Source of the DNA: Pseudomonadota bacterium
GTDB taxonomy: Bacteria; Pseudomonadota; Gammaproteobacteria; Burkholderiales; Burkholderiaceae_C
NCBI GenBank assembly: GCA_020161215.1
Contig: JAIUOM010000004.1
Span: 1 to 64,000 of the forward strand
Direction of reading: 5' to 3'
DNA: 64,000 nt
The position numbers and the translations under genes are program-made. Of the stretch, positions 30,009 through 40,943 are shown in pieces; position 1 is the first letter of the stretch; each line of letters starts with the position of its first letter. A model generated the notes under the pieces. The model was not told the DNA's origin. It was given only the letters and a program-made list of their open reading frames with translations, and ran no database searches.

Positions 30009-30550
30009 CCCGCCGCGCCGTGCCGCTGGCGCCAGGCCTGCATGCCGGCGGCGACATCGGCCTTGGCGCTGGCGGCGTCTTCCCAGCCCAGCACCTTGAC
30101 CCACTTGCCTTCTTCGAGGTCCTTGTAGTGCTCGAAGAAGTGCTGGATGGTCTTCAGCCGCAGCGGGTTGAGGTCCGCGGGCTTGTTCCACTGGCTGTAG
30201 ATGGAGAGGATCTTGCTCGTCGGCACGGCCAGCAGCTTGTTGTCGCCGCCGGCCTCGTCTTCCATCTTCAGCACGCCCAGCGGGCGGCAGGTGACCACCA
30301 CGCCGGGGATCAGCGGCACCGGCGTGATCACCAGCACGTCCACCGGGTCGCCGTCGTCGGCCAGCGTCTGCGGGATGTAGCCGTAGTTGCACGGGTAGTG
30401 CATCGAGGTGGACATGAAGCGGTCCACGAACAAGGCGCCGCTGTCCTCGTCGACCTCGTACTTGATCGGGTCGGCGTTCATCGGGATCTCGATGATCACG
30501 TTGAACTCATCGGGGGCCTTGGGACCCGGGGTGACGTTGTGCAGGCTCAT
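30005..30550 (-). CDS. ppa: Soluble inorganic pyrophosphatase, family I
   Basis: A 181-residue cytoplasmic enzyme hydrolysing pyrophosphate to phosphate. The active-site signature DDGDPVDVLV is present, with the Lys/Glu/Tyr ligands in IIEIPMNADPIKYEVDE and YPCNYGYIPQTL. It stands 239 bases from, and divergent to, the membrane pyrophosphatase gene hppA, so the cell has both a heat-wasting and an energy-conserving route for the same reaction. Confidence 0.96.
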   Translation of the reverse strand: MSLHNVTPGPKAPDEFNVIIEIPMNADPIKYEVDEDSGALFVDRFMSTSMHYPCNYGYIPQTLADDGDPVDVLVITPVPLIPGVVVTCRPLGVLKMEDEAGGDNKLLAVPTSKILSIYSQWNKPADLNPLRLKTIQHFFEHYKDLEEGKWVKVLGWEDAASAKADVAAGMQAWRQRHGAAG

Positions 30551-30789
30551 AGGAGTCGTGACGGCAGACGAAAACGCCCGATTCTATGCAGCGCACTGTC
30601 GGCCACCTGACATATTGATCCCGGGCACGGAAGGCTGGAAAACCCGCGGCGGCTCCATTGCCGCATGCCCGCCCTTCCCTTAGGATGCCGCCGGCCCGGG
30701 GGTGGGCCGCGGCCGGCGCCGGCGCGAACGCCCCCTGCGAGTTTCCCCATTCAATCCAAGAGCCAAGCAAAGAGGAAGGAGATCCCCAG

Positions 30790-33249
<2,460 letters not shown>

Positions 33250-33272
33250 CGCCCTTCCCTCGTTCCATCAAG

Positions 33273-33299
33273 AAACCCGCCATCTGGCGGGTTTTTTTT
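33273..33299 (+). terminator. Rho-independent terminator after hppA
   Basis: AAACCCGCC (33273-33281) pairs with GGCGGGTTT (33286-33294) over the loop ATCT, followed by a run of eight T. It starts 24 bases after the hppA stop and separates hppA from tnaA. Confidence 0.93.
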
Positions 33300-33513
33300 G
33301 TCTTGGGCCCGCCCCGCCTGTGCGGGCGCATGACGCGAGACGCAGGGGCTTTGCGAGAGGCACAAGGTGCGATGGCGTGGCCAAGGACTACCTCTTTTCG
33401 GTGCTCTTGTGCTGTTGGAAATAACCGACACCACGCCCCCCAGCACGGACGTAGATTCCAGCCAAGCCGTGCCGCTTGTCCGGCGTTTTGTTGGCCCCTT
33501 TTTCCTCACCGCC

Positions 33514-34887
33514 ATGCCCAAGACCCTCATCGAACCGTTTCGGATCAAGTCCGTCGAGCCGCTGCACATGACCACCCGCGCCGACCGGCAGACGCTGCTG
33601 GCGCAAGCCAAGCTGAACGTGTTTCTGCTGCGCGCCCAAGATGTGTTGATCGACTGGCTGACCGATTCGGGCACGGGGGCGATGAGTGCGCGCCAATGGG
33701 GCGCCATCATGACGGGCGATGAAAGCTACGCCGGCGCGCGCAGCTTCTACCAGCTTCAAGCCGTCGTGCAAGGCATCACCGGAATGCCGCACTTCGTTCC
33801 CACGCACCAGGGCCGGGCGGCGGAGAAAGTGCTGTTTGGCGCGGTCTGCCAGCGCGGTCAGATCGTGCCGAACAACAACCACTTCGACACCACGCGCGCC
33901 AACCTGGAGTACCTGGGCGTCGATGCGCGCGACCTGGTCATTCCGGAAGGCCTGCAGCCGGCGCTGGCCCACCCCTTCAAGGGCAATATCGACCTGGCTC
34001 GGGTCGAGGCCTTGCTGAAGACGGAAGGCGAGCGCATCCCCTTCGGCATGCTCACCGTCACCAACAACACCGGCGGTGGGCAGCCGGTGTCGATGGAGAA
34101 CATTCGGGCCTATGCCGCGCTCCTCAAGCGCCACGGCAAGCCGCTGGTGATGGACGTGTGCCGCTTTGCCGAGAACTCGATGTTCATCAAGATGCGCGAG
34201 CCCGGCTACGCCGACCGCAGCGTGCGCTCCATCGCCGAGGAAATGTTCTCCCACGCCGACGCCTGCACGATGAGCGCGAAAAAGGACGGCATGGTCAACA
34301 TGGGCGGGTTCATCGCCTTGCGCGACGACCGCTGGGTGGAGCCGGTGCGCAACGGCCTGATCATGGCGGAGGGCTTTCCCACCTACGGAGGCCTGGCCGG
34401 GCGCGACCTGGAGGCGCTGGCCGTTGGCCTGGAGGAAGGGCTGGACGAGGACTACCTGCGCTACCGGCTGCGCACCGCCGAGTACCTGGGCGAACAACTG
34501 GAGGCCGCCGGTATCGGGTTCGTCAAACCGGCTGGCGGACACGCGGTCTACCTCGACGCGCGCACGGTGCTGCCGGACATGCCCGTCGAGCACTACCCGG
34601 CCTGGGCGCTGTGCAACGCGCTGTACCTGGAAGGCGGCATCCGCGGCGTGGAAGTGGGCTCGGTGATGTTCGGCAAGCGCCTGGACGACGGGCGCGAGAC
34701 CTACCACCCGATGGAGCTGGTGCGCCTGGCCTTTCCGCGCCGGGTGTACACGCAGTCGCACTTCGACTACGCGGCCGAGGTCATCGCCGAGGTGAAAGCC
34801 AAGGCGCGGGACATTCGCGGCGTGCGCATCGTGAAGCAGCCGCGTTTTTTGCGCCACTTCACCGCCGAGTTCGACTGGGCGACTTGA
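33514..34887 (+). CDS. tnaA: Tryptophanase (PLP-dependent tryptophan indole-lyase)
   Basis: A 457-residue PLP enzyme splitting tryptophan into indole, pyruvate and ammonia. The family features are EPFRIKSVEPL at the start, TDSGTGAMS, PTHQGRAAE, and the PLP lysine Lys257 in TMSAKKDGMVNMGG. Two sites separate it from tyrosine phenol-lyase: Asp125 in HFDTT (Thr in phenol-lyases) and Val381 in GVEVGS (the substrate-binding Arg in phenol-lyases). Both are as in tryptophanase. The ATG at 33514 fits the family start; the frame is open for about 49 codons upstream. No TnaC-like leader peptide was found in the 215-base gap, and no aromatic permease gene is adjacent. Confidence 0.85.
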   Translation: MPKTLIEPFRIKSVEPLHMTTRADRQTLLAQAKLNVFLLRAQDVLIDWLTDSGTGAMSARQWGAIMTGDESYAGARSFYQLQAVVQGITGMPHFVPTHQGRAAEKVLFGAVCQRGQIVPNNNHFDTTRANLEYLGVDARDLVIPEGLQPALAHPFKGNIDLARVEALLKTEGERIPFGMLTVTNNTGGGQPVSMENIRAYAALLKRHGKPLVMDVCRFAENSMFIKMREPGYADRSVRSIAEEMFSHADACTMSAKKDGMVNMGGFIALRDDRWVEPVRNGLIMAEGFPTYGGLAGRDLEALAVGLEEGLDEDYLRYRLRTAEYLGEQLEAAGIGFVKPAGGHAVYLDARTVLPDMPVEHYPAWALCNALYLEGGIRGVEVGSVMFGKRLDDGRETYHPMELVRLAFPRRVYTQSHFDYAAEVIAEVKAKARDIRGVRIVKQPRFLRHFTAEFDWAT

Positions 34888-34997
34888 GGGGCGCTTTCAA
34901 CCCCGGGGTGACACGCCGTTGGGGCCCGTGTTCGAACTCCGCAGGCAGACCGGCCACGCGGTCGCCTCACCTCGGCCCACGTCCGGCGGGCCGCGGC

Positions 34998-35537
34998 TCA
35001 CTCGTCGCCGTCCTCGCCCAAGCCGGGAAACAGCACCTCGGTGAAGCCAAAGCGGGTCAGATCGCGCACCCGCGTCGGGTACAGCCTGCCGATCAGGTGG
35101 TCGCACTCGTGCTGCACCACCCGGGCATGAAAGCCCTCGGCCTCGCGCTCGATCGGCTCGCCGTACGGATCGACGCCGGTGTAGCGGATGCGCCGCCAGC
35201 GCGGCACCAAGCCACGCAGCCCGGGCACGGACAGGCAGCCTTCCCAGCCCTCTTCCTCCTCGTCCGACAGCGGGGTGATCACCGGGTTGCACAGCACGGT
35301 GCGGGGCACCAGGGGAGCCTCGGGGTAGCGCGGGTTGGGGGCGTCGCTGCCGAACACCACCAGCTGCAGATCGACGCCGATCTGCGGCGCGGCGATGCCG
35401 GCGCCGTTCTCCGCGTGCATGGTGTCCAGCAGGTCGCGCACCAGCAGGTGCAGCGCGTCGGTATCGAACTCGCGCACCGGTTGCGCCACGCGCAGCAGGC
35501 GCGCGTCGCCCATTTTCAGGATGTCGTGGATGGCCAT
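34998..35537 (-). CDS. def: Peptide deformylase
   Basis: A 179-residue metalloenzyme that removes the formyl group from new proteins. All three motifs are present: [18 protein letters not shown] with the metal-binding Cys, and QHECDH with the two metal His and the catalytic Glu. The ATG at 35537 ([15 protein letters not shown]) is the usual beginning; nine in-frame residues upstream are unlikely to be translated. It is not next to fmt, so it may be an additional deformylase; this cannot be settled from the window. Confidence 0.93.
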   Translation of the reverse strand: MAIHDILKMGDARLLRVAQPVREFDTDALHLLVRDLLDTMHAENGAGIAAPQIGVDLQLVVFGSDAPNPRYPEAPLVPRTVLCNPVITPLSDEEEEGWEGCLSVPGLRGLVPRWRRIRYTGVDPYGEPIEREAEGFHARVVQHECDHLIGRLYPTRVRDLTRFGFTEVLFPGLGEDGDE

Positions 35538-35588
35538 GCCCGGATCATCGCCGATGCCGGCCATCGCCGCACCGGCCGGGGCGCGCGT

Positions 35589-35957
35589 TCAGCGCCAGGG
35601 GTGCCCTCGGTTCCCACGCGGGCGATGGTCGGGATGCCGATGACCACCGCGCCAGCCGTCACCGCGCCAGCCATCGCCCCGCCAACCGTTGCCCCAACTC
35701 CCCCAGTAACCCAGGGAAATGCTCGGCCCCCAGGTGGCGTAGGGTGCCGGAGCCACCTGATAGGGCACGCCATATCCGGGGCTGAGGGTATAGCCCGGCT
35801 GGGGTGGCGCCCCGTACAGGCTGGCCGCGCCGACGTCGTACGGCCCGACCGGCGCCACCACGCAACCGGAGAGCCCGACCAGCGCCACGCCGGCCAGCAC
35901 CGGCGCCAGGCGGCGCCGCGCGCGCGCCAATGAAGATTCGATCCACTGGTTGACCAT
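35589..35957 (-). CDS. Small Gly/Trp/Tyr-rich lipoprotein
   Basis: A 122-residue predicted lipoprotein with signal and lipobox GLSGC (Cys32). The mature part is rich in Gly, Pro and Tyr (PGYTLSPGYGVPYQVAPAPY), then has a three-fold WRGDG/WRGG repeat (GWRGDGWRGDGWRGG, about residues 91-105) and a His/Arg-rich tail. No enzymatic motif is visible, and I do not recognise a family. The tail could bind metal or anionic polymers; that is speculation. It lies about 50 bases upstream of the deformylase gene on the same strand. Confidence 0.7.
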   Translation of the reverse strand: MVNQWIESSLARARRRLAPVLAGVALVGLSGCVVAPVGPYDVGAASLYGAPPQPGYTLSPGYGVPYQVAPAPYATWGPSISLGYWGSWGNGWRGDGWRGDGWRGGHRHPDHRPRGNRGHPWR

Positions 35958-36070
35958 GGGTGTGTTGCTCCCGTGCAAGCGGGGCACGGCACAGTCTTGC
36001 GCGCCCCTGTCTCCCCATAACGCTCCAGGGGGCCGCGCGGGCCGACAAGGCGGCGCCCACCTCCCCCGAG

Positions 36071-37003
36071 TCAGGTGTCGCCACCGGCCAGCCAGGCCGC
36101 CCCGCGCACGCCCGAGGAATCGCCGTGCCGGGCCGGCGCCAGCCGGGTCCGCACGCTGTCGCTGAACACGTGCGGCGCCCACAACGCCGGCACCTCGGTG
36201 TACAGCTCGGCCACGTTGCTGAGGCCGCCGCCCAGCACGATGACCTGCGGATCCAGCAGGTTGATCACGCCCGCGAGCGCGCGCGCCAGACGCCCGGTGT
36301 AGCGCGACCAGCTGGCGCGCGCCGCCGCGTCGCCGGCGCGCAGGGCGGCGATGACCGCCTCGGCCGACCCGCCAGCGCCCTGCCCCAGGCCGCCGGTGGC
36401 CTGGGCGTGATCGCGCGCCAGGGCCGGGCCGGACAGCCAGGTTTCCAGGCAGGCCGCGCGCCCGCACCAGCAGGCCGGGCGCGCCAGCTCGTCCGCCGTG
36501 GCCAGCGGCAGCGGGTTGTGGCCCCATTCGCCGGCCACGCCGTTGTGCCCACCCAGCACCTGCCCACGCACGGCGATGCCGGCCCCCACGCCGGTGCCCA
36601 GGATGGCGGCAAACACCACCTCGGCGCCGGCGCCCGCGCCGTCGGTGGCCTCGGACAGGGCCAGGCAATTGGCGTCGTTCTCCAGCCGCACCGGGCGCTT
36701 CAGCAGGCGCTGCAAATCCTCGCGCAGAGGCTGGCCGTTCAGCGCCGTGGAATTGGCGTTGCGCACACGGCCGGACAGCGGCGACAGGCTGCCCGGAATA
36801 CCCACGCCCAACGGCAAGCCGCCCTGCCCCAGTTCGGCCTCGGCCCGCGCCACCAGCGCCGCCACGGCGGCCAGCGTGCCGGCGTAGTCGCCCTGCGGCG
36901 TGGCGCAGCGCCGGCGCAGCACAAAGCGCCCCGCCGCGTCCAGCGCCGCGATCTCGATCTTGGTGCCGCCGAGGTCGATACCGAGGCGTGGCCTGACGGT
37001 CAT
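36071..37003 (-). CDS. ROK-family sugar kinase, probably fructokinase (Mak type)
   Basis: A 310-residue cytoplasmic sugar kinase. The N-terminal phosphate-binding motif is LGIDLGGTKIEIAAL; GEWGHNPLP and the zinc-binding CWCGRAACLETWLSG are in the arrangement of Mak-type fructokinases; NLLDPQVIVLGGGLSN closes the ATP site. Substrate choice between fructose and glucose cannot be fixed from sequence. The ATG at 37003 is chosen because MTVRPRLGIDLGG is the normal start; the 29 upstream in-frame residues overlap the regulatory region of the divergent catabolic operon. Confidence 0.88.
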   Translation of the reverse strand: MTVRPRLGIDLGGTKIEIAALDAAGRFVLRRRCATPQGDYAGTLAAVAALVARAEAELGQGGLPLGVGIPGSLSPLSGRVRNANSTALNGQPLREDLQRLLKRPVRLENDANCLALSEATDGAGAGAEVVFAAILGTGVGAGIAVRGQVLGGHNGVAGEWGHNPLPLATADELARPACWCGRAACLETWLSGPALARDHAQATGGLGQGAGGSAEAVIAALRAGDAAARASWSRYTGRLARALAGVINLLDPQVIVLGGGLSNVAELYTEVPALWAPHVFSDSVRTRLAPARHGDSSGVRGAAWLAGGDT

Positions 37004-37052
37004 TGCGCCGGCCTCGAACTGGAGAGGTTCATGAAAAAAATTCTCAACATCG

Positions 37053-37069
37053 TTTCCACTCAGCGGAAA
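37053..37069. promoter_or_regulatory. Candidate IclR-type operator
   Basis: TTTCCACTCAGCGGAAA is a palindrome with arms TTTCC and GGAAA seven bases apart, the spacing and sequence often seen for IclR-family regulators. It lies between the divergent ROK kinase and the FAH-led operon, 83 bases before the operon's first codon; the last gene of that operon encodes an IclR protein. Confidence 0.5.
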
Positions 37070-37152
37070 TTTGAACCGAACGTCGGACAAGCCTCTCCAG
37101 AATGCCTATGCACAGCCGAAGTACATCCGAACAGTTACCAAGGAGATCACTG

Positions 37153-38133
37153 TTGAAACTCGCCAGCCTCAAATCCTCGGGCCGCGACGGCACCCTGGTG
37201 GTCGTCGATCGTGACCTCGCCCGTGCCGTCGCCGTGGACAACATCGCCACCACACTGCAGCAAGCGATGGAAAACTGGGCAAGCGCCGCACCCAGACTGC
37301 AGGAGGTGTCGGAACGCCTCCAGCAAGGAGCCTGCCAGGGCGCTTTCAACCTTGATCCTACCCGCCTGGCCAGCCCTTTCCCGCGCGCCTACCAGTTCCT
37401 CGACGGTTCGGTCTACCTGCACCACATGGAAAAGGCCCGCAAGGCTCGTGGCGCCGCCATGCCACCGGACTACAAAACCAGCCCGCTGATGTACCAGGGC
37501 CTGTCCGATCACTTCATTGGCCCGCGCGATCCGATGCAGATCCCCAGCGAAGAACTGGGCCTGGACTACGAGGCCGAGGTGGCGGTGGTGGTCGACGATG
37601 TGCCCATGGGCGTCAGCGTGGAAGACGCCTCGTCTCACATCCGCCTGATCATGTTGCTGAACGACTTCACGCTGCGCACACTGACTCGCACGGAGTTGCC
37701 CAAGGGCTTTGGCTTCATGCAGGCCAAGCCAACCAGCTCCTTTTCTCCCGTCGCCGTGACCCCCGATGAACTGGGTACTGCCTGGGACGGCAGCCGCCTG
37801 AACCTGCCGATCCTGTCGGCCATCAACGGTCAGCGCATGGGCAATGCCGACACCGGCAAGGACATGTTTTTCACCTACCCGCAGTTGATTGCCCACGCGG
37901 CGCGCACGCGCAAACTCGGCGCCGGCACCATCCTCGGCGCGGGGGCGGTTTCCAATCTCGATCCGAAGACCGGTTACGCCTGCCTGGCCGAGAAGCGCGC
38001 CGACGAAGAGCTGCGTGACGGCCAGGCCACCACACCCTGGCTGCGCTATGGCGACGTCGTCAGCATCGATATGGTCGACGCCGCCGGGCAATCCATCTTC
38101 GGCGCGATCCAGAACGCCGTGGTCGCCGCGTAA
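37153..38133 (+). CDS. Fumarylacetoacetate hydrolase family protein
   Basis: A 326-residue FAH-fold enzyme, the family that cleaves C-C bonds of acylpyruvate-like acids late in aromatic breakdown. The C-terminal metal site is visible in ELGLDYEAEVAVVVDDVP (the E...E pair), followed by LLNDFTLR and TKPTSSF-like AKPTSSFSPVAVTPDELG. A TTG start at 37153 is chosen: AAGGAG stands eight bases before it and the protein then begins MKLASLKSSG, while upstream in-frame residues are not conserved in type. It leads a plus-strand operon with four genes close behind. The exact substrate is unknown. Confidence 0.88.
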   Translation: MKLASLKSSGRDGTLVVVDRDLARAVAVDNIATTLQQAMENWASAAPRLQEVSERLQQGACQGAFNLDPTRLASPFPRAYQFLDGSVYLHHMEKARKARGAAMPPDYKTSPLMYQGLSDHFIGPRDPMQIPSEELGLDYEAEVAVVVDDVPMGVSVEDASSHIRLIMLLNDFTLRTLTRTELPKGFGFMQAKPTSSFSPVAVTPDELGTAWDGSRLNLPILSAINGQRMGNADTGKDMFFTYPQLIAHAARTRKLGAGTILGAGAVSNLDPKTGYACLAEKRADEELRDGQATTPWLRYGDVVSIDMVDAAGQSIFGAIQNAVVAA

Positions 38134-38137
38134 CGCC

Positions 38138-38497
38138 ATGCTGATCGAGCAGCGGACCTACACCACGCACCCCGGCAAGCTGCGCGACTACCTGGCCCTG
38201 TACGAAGCCGAGGGCTACGCGATCCAACTGCGCATTCTCGGTCGCCTGGTCGGCTACTACCGCAGCGAGATCGGAGAGCTCAACCAAGTGATCCATCTGT
38301 GGGCTTACACCGATCTGGCCGAGCGCAGCGAACGTCGTGAACAACTGATGGCGGACCCGGGCTTCAAGGCCTATGTGGCCAAGATGCTGCCGCTGCTGGT
38401 GCGCCAAGAGTCGCGCATTCTCGCTCCAGCCCCCTTCTTCACCCCGGTGTGGCAGGACCTCCCCGCCCCCGTTTCTTCCCAACCAGAGAGGAGATAA
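38138..38497 (+). CDS. NIPSNAP-family protein
   Basis: A 119-residue protein of the NIPSNAP/dimeric alpha-beta barrel type. The opening MLIEQRTYTTHPGKLRDYLALYE and the VIHLWAYTDLAERSERREQL segment are characteristic. Such small proteins commonly accompany catabolic operons, but their chemistry is poorly known. It begins four bases after the FAH gene stop and ends three bases before the VOC gene. Confidence 0.85.
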   Translation: MLIEQRTYTTHPGKLRDYLALYEAEGYAIQLRILGRLVGYYRSEIGELNQVIHLWAYTDLAERSERREQLMADPGFKAYVAKMLPLLVRQESRILAPAPFFTPVWQDLPAPVSSQPERR

Positions 38498-38500
38498 GTC

Positions 38501-39049
38501 ATGCTTTGCAAGAAACTGCATCACGCGGCCTACCGCTGCAAGGACGCGCGTGAAACCGTGGATTTCTACACCCAGATGCTGGGGTTGAAGTTTTCCCATG
38601 CCATGGGCGAGGATCATGTGCCCTCGACCGGCAAGTACAGCCCGCACGTCCATATCTTCTTCGAGATGGAGGACGGCAGCAACATCGCCTTCTTCGAGTG
38701 CCCGAACGATCCGGGCGACATGAAGGACATGGGTTCGCCGGACTGGATCCAGCATTTCGCGTTCGAGGTCGCGGACGTCCCCACCCTGCTGCACGCCAAG
38801 ACAGAGTTGGAAGCCAAGGGTCTGAAGGTGGTCGGTCCGACCAACCACGACGACTTCATCACCTCGATCTACTTCTTCGACCCCTCAGGGCATCGCCTGG
38901 AGCTCACGGCCCGAACCTGCCACGACCCAAAGCGTCTGCAGTCCTTCGTCGACGAGGCACCTCAGGTGCTGGCCCTATGGGAAAAAACGCACGACTGGTC
39001 GCAGCGTGAGACTCTGTTCGGTGGCAGCACCGGCTACCAACGATCCTGA
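38501..39049 (+). CDS. VOC-family (glyoxalase/extradiol dioxygenase fold) protein
   Basis: A 182-residue protein with paired beta-alpha-beta-beta-beta modules. MLCKKLHHAAYRCKDARETVDFYTQMLGLKF contains the first metal-type histidine; HVHIFFEMEDG and WIQHFAFEVAD give the next; FFDPSGHRLELTA carries the final glutamate. This metal set suits a lyase, isomerase or dioxygenase. It lies within the FAH-led operon, with AGGAGA just upstream, and probably acts on an intermediate of the same pathway. Confidence 0.88.
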   Translation: MLCKKLHHAAYRCKDARETVDFYTQMLGLKFSHAMGEDHVPSTGKYSPHVHIFFEMEDGSNIAFFECPNDPGDMKDMGSPDWIQHFAFEVADVPTLLHAKTELEAKGLKVVGPTNHDDFITSIYFFDPSGHRLELTARTCHDPKRLQSFVDEAPQVLALWEKTHDWSQRETLFGGSTGYQRS

Positions 39050-39061
39050 GGAGAAAAACCA

Positions 39062-40030
39062 ATGAACCTACGTTTCATGGCCCCGCTGCTGTCCACCGCC
39101 GTGTGGGTATTCGGATCCACCGCGGCATGCGCGGCCTGGCCCGAAAAACCCATCACCCTGGTGCAGGGCTTCTCCGCCGGCGGCAACTCGGACACCATCG
39201 CGCGCGTCATTGCCGAGCCGCTGGGCAAAGAGCTGGGGCAACCGGTGGTGGTCGAGGCCCGCCCCGGTGCCGGCGGCAACCTGGCCAGTGGCCAGGTTGC
39301 CCGGGCTGCTGCCGACGGCTACACCCTGGTGCTGTTGACGGGTGGTCACGCCGTGTCGGCCGCGATGTACAAAAGCTTGAGCTTCAACCCATTGGAAGAC
39401 TTCGAATGGGTGTCCGTGGTCACGCGCTTTCCCTTCGTCCTGGCGGCCAAGGCGGGCAGTCCGTACAACAACGTCAGCGACGTGCTGAAGGCCGCCAAGG
39501 CCTCCCCCGGCACGATCTCGTTCAGCTCGGTCGGCGTGGGTTCCACCCAGCATCTGGCCGGCGAACTGCTGCAGTCGATGACCGGCACCAAGCTCAACCA
39601 CATTCCGTACAAAGGCGGCGCCGCGCCGCTGCAAGACGTGCTGGGCGGGCGGGTCGACCTGATGTTCGATTCGGTCACCGCGACGCGTGCCCAGGTGGAA
39701 GCCGGAAAACTGCATGCGCTGGCCGTCACCTCGCTTGATCGCTCGCCCCTGCTGCCGGCGGTACCACCGCTACAGGACACGGTGCCGGGGTATGAGGTGA
39801 CTTCCTGGTCCGGCCTGGCCGCCCCCAAAGGCACGCCACCCGAGGTCACCCAGCGCTTGCACGCGGCGCTGCTGAAGGTGCTAAAACAGCCGGCAGTGGT
39901 CCAGCAGTTGCAGGCCACCGGTGGTGTCATCAGCCCTTCCAACTCGGGCGCCGAGATGAAGCAGTACGTGAAAGGTCAGATCGAGAAGTGGCTGAAGGTG
40001 ATGCGCGACGCCCAGATCCAGCCCCGCTAG
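39062..40030 (+). CDS. Tripartite tricarboxylate transporter substrate-binding protein (Bug/TctC family)
   Basis: A 322-residue periplasmic binding protein with signal peptide (LLSTAVWVFGSTAACAAW). WPEKPITLVQGFSAGGNSDTIARV and the GQPVVVEARPGAGG motif are family marks, followed by the two-lobed core. Members bind carboxylates, aromatic acids or amides. No TctA/TctB membrane genes are present, as usual for orphan Bug genes in this order. It sits fourth in the FAH operon, so its ligand is presumably the acid degraded there. Its end overlaps the iclR start. Confidence 0.93.
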   Translation: MNLRFMAPLLSTAVWVFGSTAACAAWPEKPITLVQGFSAGGNSDTIARVIAEPLGKELGQPVVVEARPGAGGNLASGQVARAAADGYTLVLLTGGHAVSAAMYKSLSFNPLEDFEWVSVVTRFPFVLAAKAGSPYNNVSDVLKAAKASPGTISFSSVGVGSTQHLAGELLQSMTGTKLNHIPYKGGAAPLQDVLGGRVDLMFDSVTATRAQVEAGKLHALAVTSLDRSPLLPAVPPLQDTVPGYEVTSWSGLAAPKGTPPEVTQRLHAALLKVLKQPAVVQQLQATGGVISPSNSGAEMKQYVKGQIEKWLKVMRDAQIQPR

Positions 40031-40869
40031 AGGCCGGATCGGACCGACCGGGGCCAGGCCCTGGCCAACTGCAGCGCGGCGTGGCCATTTTGCGGGTGCT
40101 GGCCACGGCCGGCCCGCGCGGCATGGCCCTGACCAGCATCGCGCGCGCCACGGGCCTGGCCGACAGCACCACGCATCGCCTGCTGGCGCAACTGATGGCC
40201 GAGCGCCTGGTGGCGCGGAACCTCGACAGCCGGCACTATGCGATCGGCTCCATGATCTTTGAGCTGGGTTTGGTCGCCGAGCAGCAGTTCGACATCCGCG
40301 GGTATTGCCGGCCGATCATGGAGCGGCTGGCGGCGCAGGCCGGCGGCACGGTGTACCTGATCATGCGCAGCGGCGACGAGGCGGTCTGCCTCGACCTGGT
40401 GGAAGGCGCCGCGGCGGTGCGCGTCGCCACGCTGCAGGTCGGCAGCCGCCGGCCGCTCGGTCTGGGCGCGGGTGGGCTGGCGATTCTGGCCGCGCTGCCC
40501 CGGCACGAAGCCGACTCGGTGTTTGCGCGCGTGCGTGGCGTGATCGAACGCGACTGGGCCTTTGCCGAACCGCTGCAGCGAGACTCGCTGACCGAGACGC
40601 GCCACAGTGGCGTGGCCGTGATCCGCAACCGCGTCACCCCCGGCGTAAGCGCTGTGGGGCGGGCGTTCCGCGACCGACTGGATCGCGTGGTCGGTGCCAT
40701 CAGCGTCGCCTCCAGCAACGAGAGCATGTCGGAGCAGCACCGTGCTTCGGTGCGCCGACAACTTGAACTGGCGGCGGCGCGCCTGCAGGCCGAGCTGAAA
40801 GCCGTCGCCCCCCAGCCGCGAACGCCCTGGCTCAGCGAACCTCCGGCGGGCTCTCCAGCGTCGCCCTGA
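39988..40869 (+). CDS. IclR-family regulator of the FAH operon
   Basis: A 293-residue regulator. The winged helix-turn-helix is at about residues 30-75 (GQLQRGVAILRVLATAGPRGM, ARATGLADSTTHRLLAQL), and the effector domain follows with GTVYLIMRSGDEAVCLD and RPLGLGAGGLAILA. The GTG at 39988 lies 43 bases inside the preceding gene; it is the most likely start because no later start keeps the HTH complete. The overlap implies translational coupling, and a matching palindrome stands before the first gene, so feedback control of its own operon is likely. Confidence 0.87.
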   Translation: MAEGDARRPDPAPLEAGSDRPGPGPGQLQRGVAILRVLATAGPRGMALTSIARATGLADSTTHRLLAQLMAERLVARNLDSRHYAIGSMIFELGLVAEQQFDIRGYCRPIMERLAAQAGGTVYLIMRSGDEAVCLDLVEGAAAVRVATLQVGSRRPLGLGAGGLAILAALPRHEADSVFARVRGVIERDWAFAEPLQRDSLTETRHSGVAVIRNRVTPGVSAVGRAFRDRLDRVVGAISVASSNESMSEQHRASVRRQLELAAARLQAELKAVAPQPRTPWLSEPPAGSPASP

Positions 40870-40943
40870 TGCCTCGCCCGGGGTCTCCTTGCACGCCACC
40901 AATCCGCCGGTTTTCTTGCTGGTACTGCCTCCGAGTGCAGGCA

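Noticed and set aside
33303..33513. TnaC-type leader before tryptophanase
   Set aside because: No short frame with a suitable Trp...Pro ending was found; the open frames there run on into tnaA.
33514..34887. Tyrosine phenol-lyase
   Set aside because: The phenol-lyase residues Thr124 and Arg381 are replaced by Asp125 and Val381 as in tryptophanases.
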